NCBI GenBank assembly: GCA_022825135.1
Contig: JAJDYN010000023.1
Location: forward strand, 1-64,000
Direction: 5' to 3'
Length of the DNA stretch: 64,000 bases
Source of the DNA: Gemmatimonadota bacterium
Lineage (GTDB): Bacteria > Gemmatimonadota > Gemmatimonadetes > Longimicrobiales > Gaopeijiaceae
Below, one piece after another: positions 41,770 to 51,245 of this stretch. How positions within the stretch are numbered: position 1 is the first letter of the stretch; every line of letters starts with the position of its first letter. The notes beneath the pieces were generated by a model. That model saw only the letters and a list, made by a program, of their open reading frames with translations. It made no database searches and was not told the DNA's origin. Both the position numbers and the translations under genes were made by a program.

Positions 41770-43944
41770 ATGTCCATGAAGCCGATCGCCGCCTGCGTTC
41801 TCCTGTGTGCGCTGTCCCTGCCGCATGGGATCCTGGCTCAGCGGAGCGCGGCGCGCGCGGCGCTCGAGGAGGGCGTCAGGCTGGCGCTGGAAGGCGATAC
41901 CGCCCGTGCCCTGGGCCATATCGAGCGAGCCGTCACGATCGACCCCGGGTACGCGGAGGCGCACTTCCTCAAGGGGGTGTACCACGCGCGGCAGGCCCCG
42001 CGCAGCACGGGCGGCTTCCGCCGCCGTCTCATCGCCCGGGAGGCGCTGGACCAGGCCGTGCGCCACGACCCGGAGAATCCCCTGTACCTTCTGGAGTTTG
42101 CCAGGCTCCTGATGATGCAGGAGATCCGCGTGGACGCACGCAGGATGCTCCGGCGGGCGCTGGATGTGGCCGAACGCGCCGACGCACCCACGCTCGCGGA
42201 GGTCCACTATCAGCTCGGCATCTTCAGCGAGACGACCTGGCGGCGCCTTCGCTACCGCCGGCTTCTCCCCATCGGCATCGCGGAACTCCGGGGGGACATC
42301 GCATTCGAGAGCGCGAACTACGTCTGGGACGTGCTCCAGGCTTCGGGCTACGCCACGGGGCAGGGGGCTGCCGCGCGCGAGGCCATGCTCGACCACTTTC
42401 ACCGGGCTCTGACCGCGAATCCGGCGCACACCGGGGCGGCCACCCATCTGCTGGCCTTCTACTACGACGCCGGGCGCATGGCCGAGTTCACGGCCGAAGC
42501 CCTGCGCTTCGTGCGCGCGGCCCCTTCCGAGCCCCGCGCCTATCTCGCGCTCGGCCTGGGACTCCACGCCGAGGGCCGCGACGACGAGGCCGCGGGCGCG
42601 TTCGAGTATGCGGTCGAGTTGATGCCGGACGAGGTGCGCGCGGACTTCCTGGCGGTCTCGCGTCTGCTCACGCAGGACGACGCCGAGATCTTCGAGGCAC
42701 GGATCGGTGCGGATCCCGCCGACGCGGCCCGCCGCTTCTGGACCGCGTGGGATCCGCTCTACCTGACGCCGTCGAACGAGTACTGGGCCGAGTACCTGTC
42801 GCGCATGGCCTACGTCGATCTCCGGTTCGGCCTGCCCGAGTACGATGTCCCGGGATGGCGCACCGACCGGGGCGACATCTGGGTCCGATACGGCAGGCCG
42901 CTGCGCCAGGCGAGCTTCGGAGCCAACACGACTGCCGCCGGAGACATGGAATCCACCGGCAGGGTGACGACGGTGTGGAGCTACGGAAGGAACGGGCCGG
43001 TCTTCGTGTTCCGGGGCATGCCGGGATACCGCGGAGCCACCTTCGCCAACGACTTCCGCTTTTACGCCGAGAACTACCGGGCGCGCCAGCCCGCGCGCTT
43101 CACGGCGCCGTCGCTTCCCGCGCTTCTGCAGGTCCCCGCTCAGATCGCGCGTTTCCGGGGCGTGGGCGACGAGATCGATCTGGAAGTGTACGCGGCGGTT
43201 CCGCTGGATTCGCTCCGGCAGGCAGTCGGGGTGGCGGCCGCCACCTTCGAGACGGGCCTCTTCGTGGTCGCGCCGGACGGGGCCGAGATTCGCCGCGTTG
43301 CCGAGGCTCGCCAGGTGACCTTCGAGGAGGGCCGCGCGCTTCCCCTGAACTGGCGCACGACCGTGCCCGCCGGGCAGCCGCACATCGTGTCGGCGGAAGC
43401 TCGCGATCCGCTCAGCTGGGCGGCGGCCGTGCACCGGGCGCGCGTGGGCGCGCGCAGTTTTCCCGCCGGCGAACCGAGCGTGAGCGATATCCTCCTGACC
43501 CGGTCGCTCGAGGTGGTGGTCGACCCGCCCCGCACGCGAGCCGACCTTCGCATGGTGCCGGAACCGACGCTCACCTATGACCCGGATGACGAGATCGGAG
43601 TCTACTTCGAACTCTACAACCTGCTTCCCGACTCCAGCCAGGTCGCGTCGTACGAGCTGGAGCTGGCGGTCACGGTGGAGGAGATTCATCGGACCGGGTC
43701 GTTCCTGCAGTTGCTGGGCGAGCTGGCGGACCGCTGGGGACTCAGCGCCGAGGGCGACCAGGCGGTGCGCCTCACCTTCAGCAAGCAGAACCGGGTGCAG
43801 GCGCGCGACATGCTGCCCGAGTACTTCACCATCCGGCTCGACGAGCCGCCGCCGGGCCGCTACGGGCTGCGGCTGCGGGTCCTGGACCGCAATGCGCGCG
43901 TCCAGCTGGAGGTGGAGCGGGAGTTCCAGGTCCGGGAGCCGTGA
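41770..43944 (+). CDS. Secreted TPR-GWxTD domain protein
   Basis: A 724-residue exported protein. Signal about 1-23 (ACVLLCALSLPHGILA). An N-terminal tetratricopeptide-like helical repeat region (about 30-320; ALGHIERAVTIDPGYAEAHFLKGVYHARQ, RALTANPAHTGAATHLLAFYYDAGRM) precedes the GWxTD domain, whose motif GWRTD appears in YDVPGWRTDRGDIWVRYGRP. The rest is beta-rich (PDSSQVASYELELAVTVEEIH and PGRYGLRLRVLDRNARVQLEVEREFQV). GWxTD proteins are typical of Gemmatimonadota, Acidobacteriota and Bacteroidota, function unknown. The next gene overlaps by 4 nt (GTGA), so they are coupled. Confidence 0.85.
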   Translation: MSMKPIAACVLLCALSLPHGILAQRSAARAALEEGVRLALEGDTARALGHIERAVTIDPGYAEAHFLKGVYHARQAPRSTGGFRRRLIAREALDQAVRHDPENPLYLLEFARLLMMQEIRVDARRMLRRALDVAERADAPTLAEVHYQLGIFSETTWRRLRYRRLLPIGIAELRGDIAFESANYVWDVLQASGYATGQGAAAREAMLDHFHRALTANPAHTGAATHLLAFYYDAGRMAEFTAEALRFVRAAPSEPRAYLALGLGLHAEGRDDEAAGAFEYAVELMPDEVRADFLAVSRLLTQDDAEIFEARIGADPADAARRFWTAWDPLYLTPSNEYWAEYLSRMAYVDLRFGLPEYDVPGWRTDRGDIWVRYGRPLRQASFGANTTAAGDMESTGRVTTVWSYGRNGPVFVFRGMPGYRGATFANDFRFYAENYRARQPARFTAPSLPALLQVPAQIARFRGVGDEIDLEVYAAVPLDSLRQAVGVAAATFETGLFVVAPDGAEIRRVAEARQVTFEEGRALPLNWRTTVPAGQPHIVSAEARDPLSWAAAVHRARVGARSFPAGEPSVSDILLTRSLEVVVDPPRTRADLRMVPEPTLTYDPDDEIGVYFELYNLLPDSSQVASYELELAVTVEEIHRTGSFLQLLGELADRWGLSAEGDQAVRLTFSKQNRVQARDMLPEYFTIRLDEPPPGRYGLRLRVLDRNARVQLEVEREFQVREP

Positions 43945-45215
43945 CTCACCCGGCCTCCCGTCGGTCGCGCGCGCAGCGGCGGCGCGCGCGAGGACCGGGA
44001 CGGGCGCGAGGTGGTGGCCCGGGCCGCTCGCTGAACAGGTGCGGGCTGCCCGTTGGCGCCGTCGTGCCGGTAGTGGCCGTGGCCCTGCTGGCGCCCACGC
44101 CCGCGGCAGCGCAGGAATCCGGTCCCGGAAGCCACCGCAAGTGGTTGGGGGGCGCGATCGGGGCCGTAGTCGCCGGCATCCCGACATTCACCTCGGCTGA
44201 TTTCGATCCCAACCTGGGCAACTGCACCCGGACCGAGTGTTTCGCGCCGCTGGCCACCGCCGTCGGGTTCACGCTGGGCTTCCTGATCGGCAAGGAGTTC
44301 GACGACGGAGCCGCACGCCGCTTCGTGGCCGGTCCCCGGCTGGATCTCAGCCCGCGGCAGACGATCCAGCTTCCCTTCCTGCCCGATCGCGGCCGGGCGG
44401 CGGGAGCGGTGGCGCTCTGGAGCGGAGCCGAGGGACTGATCCGGCTGGAGGGAGGGGTGCAGTCGCCGCTGGGGGGGTTGCGGGGGCTGCGTGATGCCAC
44501 GCTGCTCGAGGAGCGCGCGGCGCTCGTTGCGGCCACCCCGAGCGGCCTGTTCGCGCTTCCGCTCGTCCGCGACGACATGCCGGGCCGCAGGATCGACGCG
44601 CGCGGCGCGCGTCTGGCTGCGGCGGGGAACGGCGGGGGGCTGGTGGTGTCGGGGGCGGCGGGTCTGCTCGGCTTCACCAGCCGGGGAGAGGGCGCCGACC
44701 TCGAGCTGTCGGAGGCCGCGCGCACCACGGGCGATCCCCTCGCCGCCGACCTGGTCTGGCCGCGCGCATCGCGGATCGCGTGGGTGCTGGAAGGCCCCCG
44801 CCTGGTGGCGCGCGACGGTCGCACGCTCGAGGAGGTGGGGGCCCTGGAGCTGACCGCGAGCGCTCGTTCGCTCGACGTGGACGCCGCGCTCGGCGTAGTG
44901 GCCGCCGGCCGGGACGGCGTATACGTCATCGACGTGTCCGATCCGGCCATGCCTCGACTCGCCGCCCGCTACCAGGGGGTTCGCAACGCCTTCGACGTGG
45001 CGCTGCTGGAGTCCCGGGCCTACGTCGCCGCGGGCGAGCAGGGCCTGGTGGTCGTCGACGTCGGGCGTCCCGCGGAACCGAAGGTGGCCGCCGTGGCCCG
45101 AAACCTGGGATCCCCCTCGTTGGTACTAAGGACTTCCGGGCAGATATGGGTCGTGGACGGCGCGACAGGTGAGGCTCATTCCGTTTCGTTTTCCGGCGTC
45201 GCGCCCCCGGACTAG
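43941..45215 (+). CDS. Secreted LVIVD-repeat / beta-propeller-like protein
   Basis: A 424-residue protein. After an Arg-rich start, a hydrophobic segment (VGAVVPVVAVALLAPTPAAA, about 38-57) is a signal peptide. A further membrane-like helix (APLATAVGFTLGFLIG) follows. The C-terminal part has LVIVD-like repeats (VYVIDVSDPAMPRLAARYQGV, AYVAAGEQGLVVVDVGRPAEPKVAAVARN), which form seven-bladed propellers in other proteins. GTG 43941 overlaps the stop of the GWxTD gene by 4 nt, so they are translationally coupled. Likely envelope-associated; no specific function can be assigned. Confidence 0.72.
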   Translation: MTHPASRRSRAQRRRARGPGRARGGGPGRSLNRCGLPVGAVVPVVAVALLAPTPAAAQESGPGSHRKWLGGAIGAVVAGIPTFTSADFDPNLGNCTRTECFAPLATAVGFTLGFLIGKEFDDGAARRFVAGPRLDLSPRQTIQLPFLPDRGRAAGAVALWSGAEGLIRLEGGVQSPLGGLRGLRDATLLEERAALVAATPSGLFALPLVRDDMPGRRIDARGARLAAAGNGGGLVVSGAAGLLGFTSRGEGADLELSEAARTTGDPLAADLVWPRASRIAWVLEGPRLVARDGRTLEEVGALELTASARSLDVDAALGVVAAGRDGVYVIDVSDPAMPRLAARYQGVRNAFDVALLESRAYVAAGEQGLVVVDVGRPAEPKVAAVARNLGSPSLVLRTSGQIWVVDGATGEAHSVSFSGVAPPD

Positions 45216-45259
45216 CCGGGCTTTCGCTCTCCTTCACCCCAAGGGCCTCCATCAGACCG

Positions 45260-45928
45260 ATGACACCGGGCAACGCGAGCAACCGGGACCGCCGCCGGAG
45301 CGAGAAGAAGCTCTGGCGCGCGGCGATGGGGCTCTCGCTCGGCTTCCATCTGTTTCTGTTCCTCTTCTGGCGCATGCCGGCGCCCACCGTATCCCCGTAC
45401 GCCGCCGCAGGCCCGAACGCGGGCGACAACCGCGCGGCGTCGGGTTCCATGCAGGCGCTGCGCCTGGCCATGGCGCCTCCCCGGCCCATCGTTCCTCCGC
45501 GCGTGCCCGCCCCCGTCCTCGTCGACGTCGAGCCGGTGGAGTTCGAGGAGTCCGTGGAAGTCGACTACGCGTCGCTCCTGGGGGAGCGGCCCGGCGAAGG
45601 CGAGGGTCCCGGCATCGAGGAGGGCGAGGGGCGGGGGGATGGCGGCACGGCCGCCGAAGGGAGGTCGCGGACGATCCCTCCCTCGCCCCGCAGCATGATC
45701 CTGCCCCCCTCCAACCGAAGCCTGAGGGACCGGGAGGTGGAGGTGTGGGTGTTCGTCCTGGAGTCCGGTAGGGTCGCGGCGGACTCGGTTCGCCTGATGC
45801 CCCCCACCTCCGACGGCGACTTCAATCGCCGGCTGATACAGGAGGCCGCCCGCTGGATGTTCGAGCCGGCGCGCCGGGGCGGGATGCCCGTGGCGGCCTG
45901 GTTCCGCTATGTCATCAGCATGGAATAG
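45260..45928 (+). CDS. TonB-like energy transducer
   Basis: A 222-residue protein with one N-terminal transmembrane helix (AAMGLSLGFHLFLFLFWRMP, about 22-41), a Pro/Glu/Gly-rich linker spanning the periplasm (PPRPIVPPRVPAPVLVDVEPVE, then an acidic Gly-rich run) and a short C-terminal TonB-like domain (REVEVWVFVLESGRVAADSVRLMPPTSDGDFNRRLIQEAARWMFEPARRGGMPVAAWFRYVI). It should pass ExbB/ExbD energy to an outer-membrane transporter; no exbBD is in the window. Separated from the upstream gene by 44 bp and from the PorX-like gene by about 63 bp. Confidence 0.82.
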   Translation: MTPGNASNRDRRRSEKKLWRAAMGLSLGFHLFLFLFWRMPAPTVSPYAAAGPNAGDNRAASGSMQALRLAMAPPRPIVPPRVPAPVLVDVEPVEFEESVEVDYASLLGERPGEGEGPGIEEGEGRGDGGTAAEGRSRTIPPSPRSMILPPSNRSLRDREVEVWVFVLESGRVAADSVRLMPPTSDGDFNRRLIQEAARWMFEPARRGGMPVAAWFRYVISME

Positions 45929-45991
45929 ACTCCTTCTTCCACTGCCCCGGAGGGCCCACGGGCCGCCGGCAGCAGCCAGGCGGCCAGCCGA

Positions 45992-47587
45992 ATGAAACCT
46001 CTACCCTCCACCCGCGCCAAGCGCCTTCTCTGGGTCGACGACGAGATCGACCGCCTGCGGCCACACCTCCTGTTTCTGCAGCAGCGGGGCTACCATGTGG
46101 ACGCGATCACCAACGGTGACGATGCCCTCGTGCTCCTGCGCCGGAACCACTACGACCTGGTCATGCTCGACGAGCAGATGCCCGGGCGCCGGGGCCTCGA
46201 AGTGCTTGCCATCCTGCGGCGGCAGGATCCCAACGCCCGCGTCGTCATGGTGACCAAGTCGGAGGAAGACCGCACCATGACCGAGGCGATCGGGCGGCGT
46301 GTCGAGGACTATCTGGTCAAGCCGACCAGCCCGCGTCAGGTGCTTTCGGTGGTCACCCGCATCCTCGAAGGGTCGAGCATTCGCCAGCAGCAGGTGGCCC
46401 GCGACTTCGCGGCGCGCTTCGGACCGCTTTCGGCGCTGCGTGCGGAGGTCCGCACCCACGAGCGGTTCGCTTCCCTTTATGCGGAGCTCGTCGACTGGCA
46501 CATCCGTCTGGATGAGGCGGGAGAGACCGGTCTGCTGGATTCCGTCAACGGGATCCTGGCCGAGCTTCGCCACGACTTCGGAACGTGGATCACCAGGAAC
46601 TACCGGCGCTGGGTGAACGGCGCGGGCTCCGGCCGGCCCGAGCTCTCGACCGATATCGTGAAGAACCATGTGGCGCCCCTGCTGGGCACCGATCCCGTGG
46701 TCTTCGTGATCCTCGACTGCATGAGGCTCGACCAGTGGCGCGTCATCGCGCCCCTCCTGTCCCCCTGGTTCGAGATCGAGGAGAAGCTCTACTACTCGAT
46801 CCTGCCCACCGCCACGCCCTACGCCCGCAACGCCATCTTCGGCGGACTGTTCCCGGACGAAATCGCCCGGCTGCGCCCCGGCTGGTGGGATGCGTCCGAC
46901 GACGAAGGGAGCCTGAACGCCTTCGAGGACGAACTGCTGGCGGCTCAGCTGTGGCGGCTGACGGGGCGCGACGTGCCGCTGCATTACGAGAAGATCTTCA
47001 CGGACCGCGAGGGTGACCAGGTCCGGGCCCGCTTCCGCTCGGCCGTGCGCACCGAAGGCTCGCTGGTGGCCCTGGTATTCAACTTCGTGGACCTGATGAC
47101 GCACGGGCGCAGCGAGTCCCCGGTCCTCATGGAGGTGGCCAGGGACGAAGTCGCGCTGCGCAACCTGACGCGCGGGTGGTTCGAGCGGTCAACCGCCTTC
47201 CAGGTTCTGAAGGAAGCGGCGACGGCGGGCTACCCCGTGGTGCTCACCACCGATCACGGCTCGATCCACTGCAACCGTCCGACCACCATCTACGCCCGCA
47301 GGGACGCCACCACCAACCTGCGTTACAAGTTCGGAGTGGATCTCCGGACCGCGAGCAGGTCCACCGTCTTCAGCAGCAAGCGGGCCCGCGACCTGCGGCT
47401 GCCCCGGGGGCGGATGGGAACGACCTACGTCGTCGCCCGGGACGACTACTTCATGGTGTATCCCACGAAGCTGCGGGAATACCAGTCACGGTACCGCGGG
47501 TCCTTCCTGCACGGCGGAATCTCGCCGGAGGAGATGATCGTGCCGGTCGCGCGCCTGCAGCCCCGAGGCCGGAGCACGCTGGATTGA
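45992..47587 (+). CDS. PorX-like response regulator with PglZ/alkaline phosphatase-superfamily domain
   Basis: A 531-residue protein. The N-terminal receiver domain (about 10-125) has acidic Asp16/17, phospho-acceptor Asp60 in VMLDEQMPG, Thr88 and Lys110 in YLVKP. A helical linker then leads to a C-terminal PglZ domain of the alkaline-phosphatase superfamily; candidate metal ligands are in FVILDCMRLDQW, the Thr in SILPTATPYARN and TTDHGSIHCN, with later His residues in FLHGGISPEE. This is the architecture of Bacteroidota PorX, which controls type IX secretion in P. gingivalis and has phosphodiesterase activity. No porY kinase is nearby. The next gene overlaps its stop by 4 nt. Confidence 0.9.
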   Translation: MKPLPSTRAKRLLWVDDEIDRLRPHLLFLQQRGYHVDAITNGDDALVLLRRNHYDLVMLDEQMPGRRGLEVLAILRRQDPNARVVMVTKSEEDRTMTEAIGRRVEDYLVKPTSPRQVLSVVTRILEGSSIRQQQVARDFAARFGPLSALRAEVRTHERFASLYAELVDWHIRLDEAGETGLLDSVNGILAELRHDFGTWITRNYRRWVNGAGSGRPELSTDIVKNHVAPLLGTDPVVFVILDCMRLDQWRVIAPLLSPWFEIEEKLYYSILPTATPYARNAIFGGLFPDEIARLRPGWWDASDDEGSLNAFEDELLAAQLWRLTGRDVPLHYEKIFTDREGDQVRARFRSAVRTEGSLVALVFNFVDLMTHGRSESPVLMEVARDEVALRNLTRGWFERSTAFQVLKEAATAGYPVVLTTDHGSIHCNRPTTIYARRDATTNLRYKFGVDLRTASRSTVFSSKRARDLRLPRGRMGTTYVVARDDYFMVYPTKLREYQSRYRGSFLHGGISPEEMIVPVARLQPRGRSTLD

Positions 47588-49440
47588 GGCTGTATCTCCG
47601 CATCCTGCGGTATCTGAGTCCCTACGTCGCGGCGTTCCTGGGCGCCGTCGCGGCGAGCATCCTGTTCGCGGCCTTCGACGCCTTCTCGATGGTGCTCCTG
47701 ATCCCGTTCCTGAGCGTCCTGATGACCCCGGAAGCAGGCGCCTCGAGCGGTGTCGGGGACGGGATGCTGGGCGGACTGCTGGACGCCACCGCGGGCCGCT
47801 TCGTCGCCGGCGCGTCGGGACCGCAGGAGGCGGTCCAGGCACTCATCCTGCTGATCCTCGCCGTCTTCGCGGTCAAGAACGTCTTCGACTTCCTGAAGAC
47901 CTGGCTTGCGGCGCGCGTAGAGCAGGGGGTGACCCGCGACCTGCGCGACCAGGTGCACGATCACCTCCTCGAACTCGACCTGGTTTTCTTCGGACGGACG
48001 CGCATCGGGCAGATCGTCTCCCGGCTGACCCACGAGGTCGAGCTCGTGCGGACCCTGTTCACGCGCGAGTTCATGCGCGCCATCTCGGCCGTCTTCGAGG
48101 TGGGGGCCGTGGTGGCGCTCATGGTGGCGGTGTCCCCTTCGCTGACGCTGCTCTCGCTCGCGGTGCTGCCGGGCATGGTGGTCATCTGGGGGCCGATGCT
48201 GAAGAAGCTGCGCCGGGAGGACGGCCGCGTGCTCGACCAGGCGGCGGAAGTGAACGCGCGGATTCAGGAGACCTTTTCGGGGATTCGCCTGGTGAAGGGG
48301 TCCGCGGCCGAGGACTACGAGCGCGGGCGCTTCCGGGCCCTGACGGGACGGTACTTCCGCACCTTCCTGCGCACGGAGCGGGTTCGCGCCCTGGCGGCCC
48401 CCGTGACCGAGATGGTGGCGGCGCTCGGCACCATCGTCATCCTCTGGTACGGCACCCGGCTAGTCCTCGTGCAGGGCGAACTCACCGGGCCCGCGTTCAT
48501 GGGCTTCGTCGCGCTGAGCACGAAGCTCTACAGGCCGGTCAAGTACCTGAGCAGGCTGCCCGCCATGATCCAGCCCGCCGTGGTCGCGGGCCGCCGGCTC
48601 TTCGAGTACCTGGACGCGCCCGCAGCCGTCCGCGACCGGCCGGATGCGCTGCCCTTCCCCGGGGTCGAGCGCGAGATCGTGTTCGACCGGGTGGGGTTCG
48701 GCTACCACGAGGGAAGCCCCGTGCTGGAGGATGTGTCACTTGTGGTCGAGCGCGGAACCATGGCGGCCGTGGTGGGGCCGAGCGGGGCCGGGAAGAGCAC
48801 CCTGGTGGATCTGCTCAGCCGGTTCTTCGAAGTCACCTCGGGGAGGATCCTGATCGACGGCACGGACATCCGACGGTTCCAGCTGCGCAGCCTTCGGGCG
48901 ATGATGGGCATTGTTTCGCAGGAGACCGTGCTTTTCCACGACACCGTGCGCGCCAACATCGCCTACGGGTTGCCCGCGGCGGCGGCGAGGGAGGTGGAGG
49001 AGGCGGCGCGCGCGGCGGGTGCGCGCGAATTCATCGAAGCGCTGCCCGGGGGCTACGACACCGTGATCGGCGAGCGCGGCGCCGAGCTCTCCGGCGGACA
49101 GCGGCAGCGGCTCGCGATCGCGCGCGCCATCCTGCGCGACCCTCCGATCCTGATCCTCGACGAGGCCACCAGCTCGCTCGACACCGCGTCGGAACGCCGC
49201 GTGCAGCGCGCCCTGGACCGGCTCAGCGCGGGACGGACCGTTTTCGTAATCGCGCACCGTCTCTCAACCGTGCAGGGCGCGCGCGCGATCTTCGTGCTGG
49301 ACGGGGGCCGGATCGTAGAAGCGGGGAACCACGACCAGCTCATGCGCGCGGGCGGGCTCTACCGCCGGCTCTACGAGATGCAGAGCGGGTCGCCGGCGGG
49401 GAAGCGCCGCATTCCGGAAGTGGTCGCGGCCCGGGGTTGA
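47584..49440 (+). CDS. ABC transporter, MsbA-like lipid exporter (fused TM-ATPase half)
   Basis: A 618-residue half-transporter: six transmembrane helices in about 1-320 (YVAAFLGAVAASILFAAF and SAVFEVGAVVALMVAVSPSLTLLSLAVLPGMVVIW), then the ATPase with Walker A GPSGAGKS (398-405), Q-loop VSQETVLF, signature LSGGQRQRL, Walker B ILILDEATSSLD and switch His in FVIAHRLST. It likely flips lipid A or another lipid, because an LpxL-type acyltransferase follows 18 bp later. TTG 47584 overlaps the PorX-like stop (TTGA) and has GGAG 9 nt upstream; no better start exists, so the two genes are translationally coupled. Confidence 0.92.
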   Translation: MRLYLRILRYLSPYVAAFLGAVAASILFAAFDAFSMVLLIPFLSVLMTPEAGASSGVGDGMLGGLLDATAGRFVAGASGPQEAVQALILLILAVFAVKNVFDFLKTWLAARVEQGVTRDLRDQVHDHLLELDLVFFGRTRIGQIVSRLTHEVELVRTLFTREFMRAISAVFEVGAVVALMVAVSPSLTLLSLAVLPGMVVIWGPMLKKLRREDGRVLDQAAEVNARIQETFSGIRLVKGSAAEDYERGRFRALTGRYFRTFLRTERVRALAAPVTEMVAALGTIVILWYGTRLVLVQGELTGPAFMGFVALSTKLYRPVKYLSRLPAMIQPAVVAGRRLFEYLDAPAAVRDRPDALPFPGVEREIVFDRVGFGYHEGSPVLEDVSLVVERGTMAAVVGPSGAGKSTLVDLLSRFFEVTSGRILIDGTDIRRFQLRSLRAMMGIVSQETVLFHDTVRANIAYGLPAAAAREVEEAARAAGAREFIEALPGGYDTVIGERGAELSGGQRQRLAIARAILRDPPILILDEATSSLDTASERRVQRALDRLSAGRTVFVIAHRLSTVQGARAIFVLDGGRIVEAGNHDQLMRAGGLYRRLYEMQSGSPAGKRRIPEVVAARG

Positions 49441-49458
49441 CTCCGGCGGGGGGCACGC

Positions 49459-50406
49459 ATGGGGGCGTCTGAAGGACGGCGCGCGCGCATCCGCCACCGG
49501 GTCGAGTACGCGCTCTTCCGCATGGCCGCCGCGTGTGCGGGGCTGCTTCCGGGGCGGTGGGTCCACGGGCTGGGGGCGGTGGCGGGGTGGCTGGCCGGCA
49601 GCGTGCTGGGCATCCGGCGGCGGGTCACCGCGGAGAACCTGGCGCGCGCCTTTCCGGAGCGCTCGTCCGCCTGGCGGGCGCGCGTGGCGCGGGAGAGCTA
49701 CCGCCACCTGGGACGCACCGCGGCCACCACCTTCCGGCTCGCGCGCCTGACCCGCGCCGAGATCCTCGCGCTCTCCCGGGTGGAGGGGCGGGAGCTGCTG
49801 GCGGAGCCGGTGGCGCGCGGCGAGGGCGCCATCCTGGTGACCGGCCACATCGGCAACTGGGAAGTGGGGGGCGGGGCGCTGGCCTGCCGCGGCCTTCCGC
49901 TGGACGTGGTGGTGCGCCCCCAGAACAATCCGCTCTTCGACCGGGCACTGGTGCGGGCCCGCCGGCGACTGGGAATGAACGTGGTCTCGCGCGACGACCC
50001 GGTACATGTTCTGCTCCGCTCGCTCCGCAGGGGCCGGATCGTCGTGCTGCTCGCGGACCAGAATGCCCACGCGGGCGGCCTGATGGTCGACTTCTTCGGC
50101 GAGCCGGCCTCGACCGCCCGCGGCGCGGCGCTGCTCTCCCTGCGCAGTGGCGCACCGCTGGTGCTGGGCGTGGCTCTCCATCATCCGTCGGCCCCCGTTC
50201 CCCATCACCTCGTGCTGGAACAGGTTTCCATTTCGCCGAGCGGTGTGCCGGCCCGCGACGTGGAAGCGCTGACGCGCGCGCACGTCTCCGCCCTCGAGCG
50301 CTGGGTGCGGCGCCATCCGGGCCAGTATCTCTGGCAGCACCGGCGGTGGTCCCGCGCGCGAGCCGCCGGACGGCCGCCGGAACCGTCCCCGCGCGGTCAG
50401 GTATAA
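49459..50406 (+). CDS. Lysophospholipid/lipid A acyltransferase (LpxL/HtrB-like)
   Basis: A 315-residue inner-membrane acyltransferase. An N-terminal hydrophobic helix (about 18-34) precedes the catalytic HxxxxE-type motif in VTGHIGNWEVGG, with VRPQNNPLFDRALV and LLADQNAHAGGLMVDFFGEPASTARG as further conserved segments. It likely transfers an acyl chain from acyl-ACP to lipid A precursor or a phospholipid. The ATG lies 18 bp after the MsbA-like stop, so the pair is a lipid-modification and export unit. The product's acyl length and site cannot be told. Confidence 0.9.
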   Translation: MGASEGRRARIRHRVEYALFRMAAACAGLLPGRWVHGLGAVAGWLAGSVLGIRRRVTAENLARAFPERSSAWRARVARESYRHLGRTAATTFRLARLTRAEILALSRVEGRELLAEPVARGEGAILVTGHIGNWEVGGGALACRGLPLDVVVRPQNNPLFDRALVRARRRLGMNVVSRDDPVHVLLRSLRRGRIVVLLADQNAHAGGLMVDFFGEPASTARGAALLSLRSGAPLVLGVALHHPSAPVPHHLVLEQVSISPSGVPARDVEALTRAHVSALERWVRRHPGQYLWQHRRWSRARAAGRPPEPSPRGQV

Positions 50407-50471
50407 GCGCCAGCCTGTTTGTTCCCACCGCTCGCGGTTCTGTTCGGCCCCGATCTTGCAACGCCGAACGG

Positions 50472-51245
50472 ATGTCCCGCGAGTTCACGGAGTCCGGCTT
50501 GGTCTATATCTGCATCCCCGCCCGCAACGAAGAGAACACCATCGGCGTGCTTCTCTGGAAGATCCGTCAGGTCATGGCCGAATTCGGCCGCGACTACGAG
50601 ATTCTCGTTCTGGACGACGGCTCGAGCGACGATACGCGGTCGCTGCTGTCGAGCTACCGGCGCGTCGTGCCGCTCGTGACCCTCTACGGCAAACAGCGAA
50701 TGGGGTATTCGGGGGCGACGGAAGAGTTGCTGCGCCAGGCCGCGCGCCGGGCCGAGTATCCGAAGCGGGACGTGGCCGTGACCCTCCAGGCCGATTTCAG
50801 CGACGACCCCGCGGGCATCGTGCCCCTCATGAAGACCATCGAGGGGGGTGCGGATGTCGTGAGCGTGGCCTGCGCCGGGGACCCGCCCGGACTGACCCGG
50901 TCCGCCCGCATGATCCGCTGGGTCGGGCGCCGCTTGCTGCGAACGGCGCTCCGGTCGGCGCCGGTATCGGATCCGTTCGGGGGCTTCCGGGCATACCGCG
51001 TCGTCGTGCTCCGGAAGATGTTCGCCGAAGCGAGCGAGAAGGGGTTCGGGCTCGGGGAGGGCTGGGCCGGCAACCTGGAGTTGCTCGAGCGTGCGGTTCC
51101 CCATGCCCGCGCGGTCGCCGAGGCCGTGGTCGAAGCACCCCGCAACCGGCGGGTGCGGCGTTCGCGTTTCAAGCCGTGGCGCACATTGCGGGGCCTGGGC
51201 CGTGCCCGCGGCCGGGTGACCTTTGCCGCGGCGCAGGGATCATGA
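50472..51245 (+). CDS. Family 2 glycosyltransferase (dolichol-phosphate mannose synthase-like)
   Basis: A 257-residue cytoplasmic-face GT-A enzyme. Motifs: VYICIPARNEENTIG at the N-terminus, nucleotide-binding EILVLDDGSSDDTRSLL, QADFSDDPAGIVPLM as the DxD-like site and DPFGGFRAYRV. No transmembrane extension, so it is the short catalytic form. Probably transfers a sugar to a lipid carrier in envelope polymer synthesis. SD is weak at ATG 50472. The next gene's ATG overlaps its stop by 4 nt, so they are coupled. Confidence 0.9.
   Translation: MSREFTESGLVYICIPARNEENTIGVLLWKIRQVMAEFGRDYEILVLDDGSSDDTRSLLSSYRRVVPLVTLYGKQRMGYSGATEELLRQAARRAEYPKRDVAVTLQADFSDDPAGIVPLMKTIEGGADVVSVACAGDPPGLTRSARMIRWVGRRLLRTALRSAPVSDPFGGFRAYRVVVLRKMFAEASEKGFGLGEGWAGNLELLERAVPHARAVAEAVVEAPRNRRVRRSRFKPWRTLRGLGRARGRVTFAAAQGS

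Noticed and set aside
41665..44187. Minus-strand 840-aa open frame opposite the GWxTD gene
   Set aside because: Antisense shadow; the plus strand has a signal peptide, TPR and GWxTD motif.
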